Below, in pieces: positions 1 to 8,900 of a DNA stretch of 20,142 bases. The position numbers and the translations under genes were made by a program. The first letter of the stretch is position 1; each line of letters starts with the position of its first letter. The notes below the pieces were generated by a model. That model was not told the origin of the DNA. It saw only the letters and a list, made by a program, of their open reading frames with translations, and did not search any database. The stretch is from a virus: IMG/VR virus record IMGVR_UViG_3300023079_000012, positions 1 through 20,142 of that record; one strand, written 5' to 3'.

Positions 1-321
1 TGCCCGCGTGGATACGGGAAGACATCGTTCAGGATATGCGAAGCTTTGCAATACCTTACAATTCCTATTTACATTTCTGACGATCACATAATTCCTGGTG
101 GTTGGACATTACAAGGGAAGGCAACAGACATTCCACTTTTTAGTGGCGACGCCGAATGGATGGATATGTTCCTAGTTGAAACTTTGGATAATACATTTAA
201 GTCTACGGTATTTGGTTCTTTCGCAGATTTGATCGATCGATGCAGCGACATTTACTTTCAGTGGTACACATACGACGGACTTAAAAAACAGATACTCGAA
301 TGGTTGAAGCGTTTATCGTAG
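1..321 (+). CDS. C-terminal fragment of an exostosin-like glycosyltransferase (partial, 5' end outside window)
   Basis: The reading frame is open from base 1, so only the last 106 residues are visible; a TTG at 46 is merely internal. The first visible residues read CPRGYGKTSFR-x2-EALQ, followed by IPIYISD and a Pro a few residues later. This order (CPRG, S-F-R, EAL, IPV-like strand, D, P) matches the nucleotide-sugar-binding C-terminal motif of exostosin/GT47-type glycosyltransferases. Such enzymes transfer a sugar from a nucleotide donor. The remaining ~70 residues are helical with many aromatics and end in WLKRLS. The gene overlaps the next one, a second glycosyltransferase, by 22 bases, so the two are probably translated together. 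The acceptor is unknown. The family call rests on one motif in a partial protein. Confidence 0.6.
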   Translation, partial: CPRGYGKTSFRICEALQYLTIPIYISDDHIIPGGWTLQGKATDIPLFSGDAEWMDMFLVETLDNTFKSTVFGSFADLIDRCSDIYFQWYTYDGLKKQILEWLKRLS

Positions 322-1046
322 GTTGGAACGAAAGTGAGACTATACACCTCACGCTGAAGCACTACTTCGGATTCTGCGAGAAGGTGACTCTGTTCGACAA
401 CTACTCGAACGACGGAACGCCGGACATCGCCAGATCAATGGGTGCAGAGGTTAAGCATTTCGGAACGCCGGGTGTTCTATCCGACGACGACTACCTGACA
501 GTTAAAAACAACTGCTGGAAGAAGTCTAAAGCGGACTGGGTGATCATTGTAGATGCCGACGAGATTCTTTGGGATGGCCATAACCTGTACTCTGGGCCAA
601 CGACGGGAGATCACCTTTACAAGGCTAGTGATTCCGGTGCGACGATAATCAAAACTATTGGATTCGATGTTGTGTCTCATGAGATGCCAAGGCTAAACTT
701 CTTTGAGGTACAGAACGGATACCGCAACGAGAACTATTCAAAGCTTGCGGTGTTTAATCCGAAGGAGATAAAGGAGATCAATTACAAGTACGGATGCCAC
801 GTTGCTAAACCGACTGGTAATGTTGTGTATGCTGATAGCAGCCTGCTTCTAATGCACTATCGTAACATCGGTGGACCGCAGCGTCTTGTCGATCGACACG
901 CGCTATACAGGCCCCGTATGAGTGAAAAGAACAAGCGTTTCGGACTAGGTTGCCACTACGAATATTCAGACGAACAACGGGTAAAAGAATGGGAAGAAAA
1001 GTTCAGTGGATCGCAAGATTTGCTACTGCTTGGTGGTTTGTTATAA
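300..1046 (+). CDS. Family 2 (GT-A fold) glycosyltransferase
   Basis: This 248-aa protein starts at an ATG overlapping the end of the preceding glycosyltransferase gene. The N-terminus (MVEAFIVGWNE) is the first strand of a GT-A nucleotide-binding fold with the usual N-E pair. LFDNYSNDGT at residues 31-40 matches the D-N-x-S-x-D-G-T motif of family 2 enzymes. WVIIVDADEIL places the metal-binding DxD at D85-D87. A late MHYRN segment and a closing hydrophobic tail fit the Glyco_tranf_2_4-like group. It probably transfers a sugar from a nucleotide donor in the cytoplasm and has no membrane segment or signal peptide. Neighbouring virion genes suggest a virion protein or host surface glycan as acceptor, but phage DNA base modification cannot be excluded. 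The substrate is inference; the fold is well supported. Confidence 0.85.
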   Translation: MVEAFIVGWNESETIHLTLKHYFGFCEKVTLFDNYSNDGTPDIARSMGAEVKHFGTPGVLSDDDYLTVKNNCWKKSKADWVIIVDADEILWDGHNLYSGPTTGDHLYKASDSGATIIKTIGFDVVSHEMPRLNFFEVQNGYRNENYSKLAVFNPKEIKEINYKYGCHVAKPTGNVVYADSSLLLMHYRNIGGPQRLVDRHALYRPRMSEKNKRFGLGCHYEYSDEQRVKEWEEKFSGSQDLLLLGGLL

Positions 1047-1063
1047 CTGGTGGAAACACACCG

Positions 1064-1204
1064 TTGAGCCGTGAAAGGATGAAGCACTGCAAGCCGTGCG
1101 ATCGCCGCCGATGGATCGCATGCGGCATGTGCGGTTGCCCTCTTATCGCAAAGACCCGACTGACAGACGAAACATGCGAACACCCCGACGGCAGTAAGTG
1201 GTAA
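1064..1204 (+). CDS. Small zinc-ribbon-like protein
   Basis: The frame is open further upstream, but the coding-like part is the last 42-47 residues. TTG at 1064 gives a 46-aa product beginning MSRERMKHCKPC; ATG at 1079 gives 41 aa. TTG is preferred because it starts just after the glycosyltransferase stop at 1046 and keeps the S-x-E-R lead-in before the first Cys. Two Cys pairs (CKPC and CGMCGC), an 'L-x-AKTRL' stretch, then a further Cys and a terminal GSKW are visible. This spacing recalls small zinc-ribbon proteins common near structural genes of Bacteroidota phages, where the usual ending is C-P-x-GKW. It probably binds one zinc ion. Its role is unknown. Confidence 0.6.
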   Translation: MSRERMKHCKPCDRRRWIACGMCGCPLIAKTRLTDETCEHPDGSKW

Positions 1205-1259
1205 CATGAATTGATACCGATTCCTTTTACATGCCCAGATACGCGTACTTTTGGGCACA

Positions 1260-3050
1260 ATGCGCCGTTCTAAAAGGAAATATAGCCCGTCAGTTTCATT
1301 TCTACCGGCAAGCGGGCCGCAAAATCTAAAGCGTGAGAAAGCAGTACCAGAGCAAAAGAACTGGTCAGAAGACACCATACGATACGGTGACGACGACGCT
1401 TTGCCTTTACGTATTGCCCAGGCGGTAGAGGAAAGCCCTGCGGCTTCATCGTGCACGGCAACGGTAGCGCAGTTTATAAAAGGGGCAGGATTCTCTGACC
1501 CCGCATTAATGGACCTTGTAATCGACGATACCGGCACCTCTCTTTGGGAGTTGCACGAGTCGTTATCGGAATGCTTGGCGCTGTTCGAAGGATTTGCGGT
1601 TAACCTAAAATACAACCCGAAAGGGAAAATAACCCAAGCGTACATGCTCGGGTTCGAGGGATGCCGGATGACAATGCCCGCTGAAGGGTCGCCGATAATC
1701 ACGTCAATCAAGCACAACCCATATTTTGGTACCGAACAATGGCGTAGGCACTACACCGAATGCTATCCGGTGTGGAATCCTAAAACCATCGACGACGAGT
1801 TAAAAGCTTCGCAATACAACGAAGACCCGGAATACAAAGGATACCCCGGACAGGTTTTCTACTACGGCAAAACGAGTCCCATCCATAGATTCTACCCTGT
1901 GCCTACTTTCTGGTCGGCACAGAAGTGGATCTACATAGACGGTAAGATCCAGACCGCGCACGCGGCCAACATGGACAACGGCTGGTTTCAGTCGGTCCTG
2001 TTGAAAATGATCGGAGATCCAAACGCGTGGTCAACTAATCCGAAATACGTCGATTCTAAAACAGGTAAGTCTACAAAGACTAATGGTCAGGAGTTTGCGG
2101 AGGACATGGCTGCAAATTTCTCAGGCTCGAAACGTATGGGCGGAGTAATGGCACTTTGGGGATTAAACAATGCATCACTACCCGAGGTTGAGCCATTCCC
2201 TACCAGCGCTAACGCTGATCTTTTCCTGGCATTACAGGACATCACCACAAAAAACATCACGATCGCACGCCGGGTTCCGCCGATTCTGGCGAACATCTCG
2301 GAAGGCGTATCGCTCGGCTCCGGTGGGTCTGAAATGCAGAAAGCGGTAGAGCTTATGCAGTCTCGGTGCACGCCGTTCCAAAAAGTGCTGATGAACTTTT
2401 ACAACAAAGTTTTGCTCCCTGGCATGGGTGTTCGTCTTACTGTTGACATTCAACACTTCACGCCGGTAACGACACCGGTTGAACTTGATGATAAGTTTTG
2501 GGACGTATTGACTGCCGCAGAAAAGCGGGAGTTTGTAAAGAAGAACTTCCCTTCGGCCCCTCTTCAGGACATCCCAGAGGCATCGGCTCCGTCACAGAAA
2601 ACACTTATCGAGGTTATCGGCGTAGGCGGATCGCAAGCTCTGATGGAGATACTTGCGCAGTACGCAGCAGGCACGGTTACAGAACCGCAAGCTTCCAATA
2701 TCCTACAGATACTTTTCGGCATCAAGCCCGAAGATGCGGCGCGCATGCTACAGAAAGGGACCACGCCAGCACCTGGCATGCCTGGTTCAGCTCCGGTAGA
2801 ACCCGGAGTAGTTCCCGATGTTATTGACCCAACAACACAGGAGAAGCCGGTTAGCGAAGCAATACGCAAGCTAACAGCTAAAGACCTTCAATTCATCGCC
2901 GGTATTCAAAGGAGGTACAACAAAGGAGAGTACACCTACGAACAGGCAAAGATTATGATACAGGGCCGCACGGGCCTTTCGGATGTAGATACAGACGTGT
3001 TCCTAGTAACCCCTGAAGAAGATGCCGCTGATACCACTACACTACCTTAA
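1260..3050 (+). CDS. Phage portal protein
   Basis: ATG at 1260 gives 596 aa; a TTG at 1251 would add three residues. The portal forms the dodecameric ring at one capsid vertex through which DNA enters and leaves. Near residue 45 is the segment I-R-Y-G-D-D-D-A-L-P, then a helix ending in an F-I-K-G-A-G-F strand, the normal start of Bacteroidota phage portals. Around residues 340-390 is RRVPPILANIS followed by a Gly/Ser-rich loop and a long helix with MQSRCTPFQ, like the portal stem/clip region where 'VPP' precedes a helix. A Pro-rich linker (about residues 500-525) leads to a short helical C-terminal domain. The length is typical. It overlaps the next gene by 29 bases, which fits a head-tail connector operon. 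The call rests on these motifs and on order. Confidence 0.78.
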   Translation: MRRSKRKYSPSVSFLPASGPQNLKREKAVPEQKNWSEDTIRYGDDDALPLRIAQAVEESPAASSCTATVAQFIKGAGFSDPALMDLVIDDTGTSLWELHESLSECLALFEGFAVNLKYNPKGKITQAYMLGFEGCRMTMPAEGSPIITSIKHNPYFGTEQWRRHYTECYPVWNPKTIDDELKASQYNEDPEYKGYPGQVFYYGKTSPIHRFYPVPTFWSAQKWIYIDGKIQTAHAANMDNGWFQSVLLKMIGDPNAWSTNPKYVDSKTGKSTKTNGQEFAEDMAANFSGSKRMGGVMALWGLNNASLPEVEPFPTSANADLFLALQDITTKNITIARRVPPILANISEGVSLGSGGSEMQKAVELMQSRCTPFQKVLMNFYNKVLLPGMGVRLTVDIQHFTPVTTPVELDDKFWDVLTAAEKREFVKKNFPSAPLQDIPEASAPSQKTLIEVIGVGGSQALMEILAQYAAGTVTEPQASNILQILFGIKPEDAARMLQKGTTPAPGMPGSAPVEPGVVPDVIDPTTQEKPVSEAIRKLTAKDLQFIAGIQRRYNKGEYTYEQAKIMIQGRTGLSDVDTDVFLVTPEEDAADTTTLP

Positions 3051-3567
3051 CGAGGCATGCTTTCTGTCGTTGAACGAGGACGACAAGAAATACGCAATGT
3101 GCCTGGACATGTCTGAGGACGACCTGAAAGGAATTTTAGGACGTGCGTATTTTACTGAGTTGACTACTCAGTACAACGCGAATGAGTTAACCGAGGATAA
3201 CAGCAACCTGTATGAAGAGGCAATAAAGAAGTACCTGGCGTGGCGGACGTACTTCCACTACCTGAAATTCGCGAACGTAACAGCTACGCCTACCGGCATG
3301 CGAACTTTCAACGACGACAACAGTTCTCTAGCGGAAGACATTCAAATGTACTCGCTAGAGAAGCACGTAAAGGCGCAGTTTGTCAAGTACCAGAACGAGA
3401 TCACGAACTACATAAAGTCGATTCGAGTAACAAACGCATCCGCATACCCGCTGTTCGACTCGTGCGGTGGCGGAACTGTGAACAACTTTTCAATCACGGC
3501 CATCCACGGATGCAGCTACGGGCAGATAAATTTAAACGTCGCAAGATCGATTCAGAACAATGAATAA
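3022..3567 (+). CDS. Head-tail connector-like protein (DUF6712-like)
   Basis: This 181-aa protein starts at an ATG inside the end of the portal gene. The first 120 residues are largely helical. It has an early segment with K-G-I-L-G-R-A-Y-F-T-E-L, a Y-L-A-W-R-T-Y helix, a 'T-x-T-G-M-R' turn and a final helix ending near S-A-Y-P-L-F. The pattern 'L-x-x-x-L-G-x-x-x-Y' followed by helices and an 'n-x-x-x-YP' ending resembles connector/adaptor proteins that bind under the portal (gp6/gp15-like, DUF6712). The last 40 residues are Gly/Asn/Ser-rich and look like an extended tail. Its likely role is a ring joining portal to tail. The family name is recalled rather than searched, so the call is moderate. 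Confidence 0.5.
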   Translation: MPLIPLHYLNEACFLSLNEDDKKYAMCLDMSEDDLKGILGRAYFTELTTQYNANELTEDNSNLYEEAIKKYLAWRTYFHYLKFANVTATPTGMRTFNDDNSSLAEDIQMYSLEKHVKAQFVKYQNEITNYIKSIRVTNASAYPLFDSCGGGTVNNFSITAIHGCSYGQINLNVARSIQNNE

Positions 3568-3925
3568 GCGATCATCGATAGACCCCGCACGCCGCGTGCT
3601 TTTGCAGTTCCGAATTAACCGGGACGGCACGCTACCTTTTGTATTTACGGAGAACTGTGAAGAAGTAGACATTACTGCGTGGGGATTCGAGCTATTCATA
3701 TCACGATACCCGGGGGATAGAAAGAAAATCATCACGTTGACGTTGGGCGACGGGCTGAGTATTCCGGTTTATGAAATCAATAAACTGGAAGCCTTCTTCA
3801 CCTCGGACCAAACCAACATACCAGAAGGACAATACTACTGGGAACTGTATAGGACAGATACGAAAGAAACCTGGCTTAATGGGTACGCGGACTTTACCTA
3901 TGGCCCTAAAGACGCGAAGTCATGA
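3560..3925 (+). CDS. Small beta-rich virion protein of unknown function
   Basis: This 121-aa protein overlaps the connector-like gene by 8 bases and the fibre gene by 4 (ATGA), so it belongs to the same translationally coupled unit. It begins with a basic tip (NKRSSIDPARR). Alternating hydrophobic strands follow, and then an ending in which PEGQYYWELYRTD is followed by WLNGYADFTYG. That hairpin-plus-'G-x-x-x-x-x-YG' ending is common in beta-sandwich phage proteins, such as baseplate or fibre-attachment domains. There is no signal peptide or membrane segment. Its position directly before the fibre suggests an adaptor connecting fibre to connector ring. No family was recognised with certainty. 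Confidence 0.6.
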   Translation: MNKRSSIDPARRVLLQFRINRDGTLPFVFTENCEEVDITAWGFELFISRYPGDRKKIITLTLGDGLSIPVYEINKLEAFFTSDQTNIPEGQYYWELYRTDTKETWLNGYADFTYGPKDAKS

Positions 3926-5304
3926 TAACGGTAGAAGTACTAGGCAAAGAAATTCACATAGGATGGATCGAAGGTGTTTCGGTGTCATCAAACGGCGTCT
4001 CGAAGGGTAAAACCAACCGGATAGACTTTGTTGACAGCGACAGCGTATCGTTCCACGTGGAACGCGTAGGTAACAAGATAACCGTATCAGCAACATCTTC
4101 GGGTGGTGGCGGAGGTGGAGGTCTTGACGCTACCGTTTCCGGTGGCGTTGAGCTGGTAGATGATAACATCACATTAGGCAGTGTGCTTATTCGTGACGTG
4201 CTTATCCCGGGCAATGACTTCGGTGCGCAGTGGGGTACGGACGATTCAAACATAGGCTTCTTCCGGTGGATAGGTAATAACTGGTCTGTGCTGTGGAGCA
4301 ACACAACTCTGTACTTCAAGTCTGCCGCCGGCTTCGGATTTGAAGGCGAAGGGAGTAGTTCTCCTGCATGGTTCAATAACCTGTCTGGTCTTGTGATAGG
4401 TGGCACAACGATTAACGGGTCATCTATCTTACAACTTATAAGCAACACCAAAGCATTCCTTTTCAACATCGTTTCAAGCCTTTCTGGTGTTGCCGCACCG
4501 GCCGAGGGTATGGTCGTAGGATCTGTCGAGAAGGATGACCTAATGCTTTATTGGAACAACGTCTGGACCGGCATTACCCGGCCTGAGATATTCGTAATAG
4601 CCGAGCAGAACTTCCTACTTGAAGAGAAACACCGTAACGCTGTCATTGTTATGACATACAACGGCATAGCTTCGGTAACTCCGACGCTAGGTCTTAGTAA
4701 AGGATGGACATCATTCTTTTATAAACAGGACGGCACTAACGATTATATCCAGATAACAGAAGGTCCATACCAGGATATCAACGCATTCAACATGCGGGTT
4801 TATGTCGGCGGGGCGGCAATCATTCACCAGGGAGCAGAAGTGTTCCTCGTTTCAGGATCGCTTGGTCCATTGGTAAGCCAGTCCGCTATTACTGCGGCTA
4901 TCGCAGTGGCAGCAACAGCCGCCGAGAACAATGCAAAGGCCTACGCGGACGACTTACAACGCATTCAAGTAGCGTGCTCTGACGAAACCACAGCCATCAC
5001 AGCAGGCACAGCAAAGGTAACATTCAGAATGCCGTACGCCGCGACTCTGGTAGGTGTTCGGGCCAGCCTTGCAACAGCTCAGGTATCCGGTAACATCTTC
5101 ACGGTTGACATAAACGAAGGTGGCACGTCGGTTCTTTCAACGAAACTTACCATCGACAACACAGAGAAGACTAGCACCACGGCGGCAACGCCTGCGGTAA
5201 TATCTGACTCTGCATTGGCTGACGATGCGGAGATAACCATAGATGTTGATCAGATCGGTAACGGAACCGCAAAGGGACTTAAAGTAACCTTGATTTTCGG
5301 ATGA
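3922..5304 (+). CDS. Tail fibre protein with conserved C-terminal receptor-type domain
   Basis: This 460-aa protein starts at the ATG of an ATGA overlap. Residues 1-60 form a beta-rich attachment domain. A run of seven glycines (61-67) is a flexible hinge often seen in fibres of Bacteroidota phages. The middle (70-330) is beta-rich with repeated short strands and Asn/Gly turns. A segment rich in Ala (near S-A-I-T-A-A-I to A-K-A-Y-A-D-D-L, about 315-347) looks like a trimeric coiled coil. The last 113 residues hold a domain with ACSDETTA, RMPY, FTVDINE and DNTEKTS, which I recognise as a conserved domain at the ends of many phage fibres. It probably forms a trimeric fibre binding the host surface. 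The next gene overlaps its stop. Confidence 0.75.
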   Translation: MITVEVLGKEIHIGWIEGVSVSSNGVSKGKTNRIDFVDSDSVSFHVERVGNKITVSATSSGGGGGGGLDATVSGGVELVDDNITLGSVLIRDVLIPGNDFGAQWGTDDSNIGFFRWIGNNWSVLWSNTTLYFKSAAGFGFEGEGSSSPAWFNNLSGLVIGGTTINGSSILQLISNTKAFLFNIVSSLSGVAAPAEGMVVGSVEKDDLMLYWNNVWTGITRPEIFVIAEQNFLLEEKHRNAVIVMTYNGIASVTPTLGLSKGWTSFFYKQDGTNDYIQITEGPYQDINAFNMRVYVGGAAIIHQGAEVFLVSGSLGPLVSQSAITAAIAVAATAAENNAKAYADDLQRIQVACSDETTAITAGTAKVTFRMPYAATLVGVRASLATAQVSGNIFTVDINEGGTSVLSTKLTIDNTEKTSTTAATPAVISDSALADDAEITIDVDQIGNGTAKGLKVTLIFG

Positions 5305-5912
5305 TCATAAACTCGTACATGTTCGGTAAGCTGTTGCTTCGTCTCAATTTTGGGATGAATGGGGCAGCTCCGTCTGTGGATGGGTGGAATAACATATGGG
5401 GTGAAAGCAACCCTGACAACGCGGCAGGAACTATTGATTGCAGCAGAACAAACACTGGCAACAACCTGTGGAGTCAGTGGTGCAACATTGCCGGTACAGG
5501 AATAAGCGTACGGTCAATAAACACTGGTAACGATACTACAAGCTGGGCGCGTGCCGCATTAAATACGGGGCAGTCAACAGGCAACAACTCGGGCATATAT
5601 CCAGATCTTGTTTTAACATCTTTCTGGTATGTAAACGCCGGCCAGGGCCGATTACAGATTTACGGCCTAAACGACGCGAAGACTTATAAAGTAACGCTGT
5701 TAGGTTCTCGTGATTCAGCCGTAGGTGGTTCTCGCCGGTCAATATTCACAGTCGCAGGAGTCGCTTTAACGGCGCTTCAGTGCATCGGTAACACTTCAAA
5801 CACAGTCAATAGAACAGGAGTCGCGCCAACATCAGGCGTGATCGATATACGTCTTGACAAAGACGACAATTCACTTGCATACATGAACGCTCTAGTTTTA
5901 GAGGAAGAATAG
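5301..5912 (+). CDS. Stand-alone beta-sandwich module protein, paralogous to modules in the giant tail protein
   Basis: This 203-aa protein starts with the ATG of an ATGA overlap with the fibre stop. After ten residues the sequence enters LLRLNFG, then a WNN-containing turn, an R-S-I-N-T strand, an IYGLNDAKTYKVTLLGSRD segment and a closing YMNALVLEE. The same order of motifs occurs three times in the following 1807-aa protein (residues ~912-1090, 1120-1288, 1630-1807), for example FTGLNNAKSYKV near the end of that protein. The fold is probably a jelly-roll like malectin or carbohydrate-binding domains, so glycan binding is plausible but not shown. There is no signal peptide. Its place between fibre and giant protein suggests it joins the same tail structure. 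Confidence 0.65.
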   Translation: MIINSYMFGKLLLRLNFGMNGAAPSVDGWNNIWGESNPDNAAGTIDCSRTNTGNNLWSQWCNIAGTGISVRSINTGNDTTSWARAALNTGQSTGNNSGIYPDLVLTSFWYVNAGQGRLQIYGLNDAKTYKVTLLGSRDSAVGGSRRSIFTVAGVALTALQCIGNTSNTVNRTGVAPTSGVIDIRLDKDDNSLAYMNALVLEEE

Positions 5913-5913
5913 A

Positions 5914-8900
5914 ATGGTAACATCACTCCTGCCGGGTCTCTCTTCGAGAGCATCATACGTAGTACCTGATCCTGTTAGAACTAACAGTGGATGGAGGTAT
6001 GCGGATGCCATTGACGCGGCGGAGATATGGAATGCTAACATAGGTGACTACATCATAGACGGTCCTAACGTAATAATCCAGAGACCGGGTGGATTGTTCG
6101 TTGCCATTGACATGAACCCCGTTTTTGGGAACCATAACGTTCCGGTGAGCTGGCCCAACAAGGTCATCATTAAGGGCGGTAACTACGGGTACGTAAAGCT
6201 TGAGACGCAATATTGGAACGGTAATTCTGACACTGAGCGCGTCATTATAACCAACTACGACGGCCAGATAAACTGCGGCGGCTTCAAAACTGCCATCGGT
6301 TTCGAGAATACCTGGGGCATGGCCGGGTCGGAATACTTCCGGCTAACAGGAAAGTACGACCCTGTGTTAAAGACAGGTGACCCTAATTTCCGTGGCCACG
6401 ATACAGGATACGGCAACAGCGCTGGCAAGTACGGTATTCGCTGCTCGATGAACTGGACTACTCAGGAGCAGTTCAATTTGGCGATAGGAGGTACTACTGC
6501 AGTAGGTATGGCTAACCACTTCGAGCTAGATTACATCGAGGTGTGCGACGGTGGGTTCGGGGTATCTCTTAAATGGGACAGCCCGCCAGCGTTGGAAAAC
6601 GAGGCGATGACCTACAAGGTACACGATTGCTACTTCCACGACATGGGAGGAGAAGGCGGGTACTACGGCCAGAACACGAACAACGGGTCTCACCGGATGG
6701 TCGATTGCAAGGTTTATAACAACCGATATGTACGCGTTGCAAACGAAGGACTTCAGATAGGGAACTACGCAGAAGGTTGTGACGTGCACAACAACGTGTT
6801 CGTAAACTGCGCCATGCGCTGGAAATCGCCTTTTCAGCCTTTCCAGGATCGAGCAATACAGGAAGCCACTAGAAACGGACCTGTATATTTTCAGAATAAT
6901 TTAGTTATCGGTTGCAGCGAATACTTCTTTGTCCTGTCAAATGCAAACGGCATTAACACGCCGCCGGACAATCCGATTCCAGGCAACAACATCATTGTCC
7001 AAAACAACCTGTTCTTCGGAACCAGGTATGAGGGTGTTTACATATTCTCGATCAACGACGGAATTACAGGATACGACTTCCTGGACAACTGGTTCGGATA
7101 CTTCATGGACAGCCTTTTACCGGCCAACATAAAGTACAGCTCAGTTTATCCGGCGAAGGTTGGCCCGGTCACACGGGTAGTTGACAACGATTGCGTAGAC
7201 GTTCCTATCTCATTCAAGCGTAACAAGTACCCGACTGGTATGACGTTCGTGGATGGGTTGACGCCTAACGTGACCATAGGAACCGGAATTGACGCGAACA
7301 CAGCGGTGAGCAGCCCGGTGTGGCCGGCATTCGTAAACCATGGATTCGAGCCTACTTACGCATACCTAAACCTTTCTCAGTGGTCTTCAAAGATCGGAGA
7401 AGAAGCCGGGTTCCCTGCATCAGGGACGAACAAAGGACAAAACAATGTATACAACTTCGGGGATTGGACTCAGCACAAGTCTGCAATCTACCGTTCTAAA
7501 ATAGACAACAATTTCGGGCATGAACCACCCGCCGGTACAAGCGACGCGTTCTGGGAACTGCAGTTGTTCAACAGCAGCACTACGACGCGTCCGCCGGATG
7601 ACTACCGATTAAAGGCTGAGGACGTTTACAACTTCCTGGGAATAGGGTTGCTCGACAACGAACCTGCCGGTACTCAGTCCATACAGCTTGACCTTACCGT
7701 ATTCGATCCGGTGTTCTTTGACATCACCGTGTTCGACCCGGTTGAAATCCACATTGCGGTTTCTGACGGGCTGAACAATACTGTGCGTTTCAACATCGAT
7801 TATCCTACTAACCTACTAACGAACGCGCCGCGCATCGTTGGGTTAGGGTCTTCGACAATGACAGGGGCTGGCGCTTCTCCCGCGTCTAACGGGCTTCCGA
7901 GCCTGCTTGCTGCGTGGGTTGACTCATACAGCGCTGACGGCGTATTCCTTGCCCAAGCGGTAAGCGGAACGTATTCTAACATGTACGTGCCTGACGGGAC
8001 CACTGCTCAAAGCGATTGGAACCGAAACATCGAAGCAGCCATGGCGCTAGATCCGGACATACTGATAGTTTCCCTGCCGTCGAATGATCCTTCGTTTAAC
8101 ACCAACGATGTATTCTTAAACAACCTCAAGACCATATTCAACGAGGCCCGGGAGCGGAACGTGTACTGTTTCATAACGACGACACAGCCCCGCACGGAGT
8201 ACGGACAGGATCTACAGCAGAAGCTTTATGACGCCATGCTGTTGATAAAGGCCGAGTTCAAGCAGTATGCAATCGACGTGTTTACACCTTTGGCAGACCC
8301 TTACACGGTTCAGTTCCCGGCACGCATAAAGGACATATACAACGCGGACACAATCCACGTAAACAACGCCGGGCACATTGTCCTGCGGGATACGATCATT
8401 GCCGCGCTGCAGGCCGTATTCATCAACAAAAGCTACCTGAAATACCAGATATTCAGGAGCACAAACGCTACAACAGGATTCGACCTTTGGAAGGATAACG
8501 TCACCCAAAACGACGTTTCGTTCTTCCGGGAAGATGATACAACATATTACTATCGTGTGCGTGCCCAGCGCTCCGACACTACATACACCGCGTACTCGAA
8601 CGTGGTAAGCCTCGATCAGGATCTTTTTGCCGGTGATGTGGTGCAGCGAGTATTTATCAACTTCGGCAATAGCACCAGGCCAGGGCCGGTGGTGGGGTGG
8701 AATACTCTGCTTCCTTCAGGAGATCAGCCTGACGCCGGGGAGGAATTCACTGGCATGAAAGACGTGCTGGATGCAGACACCGGTATAGGCGTTCGTATTA
8801 TTGGCTCTTTCGCAGGTGTTCGATCATCCGGGGGACGCGCAAGCGAGGACTACCCGCTTGACGTGATCCGAACGAGCTGGAGACTGGACGCAACGACAAA

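Noticed and set aside
1-30. CPRGYGKT at the start read as a Walker A P-loop of a terminase or kinase.
   Set aside because: The first position is Cys, not Gly, and the residues after it (SFR, EAL, IP-strand, D, P) match an exostosin-like sugar-binding motif; no Walker B follows.
956-1717. Long minus-strand frame (253 aa) opposite the portal gene start.
   Set aside because: It runs across several plus-strand genes and a gap, its composition is Ser/Arg/Cys-rich without domain character, and the portal frame is clearly coding.
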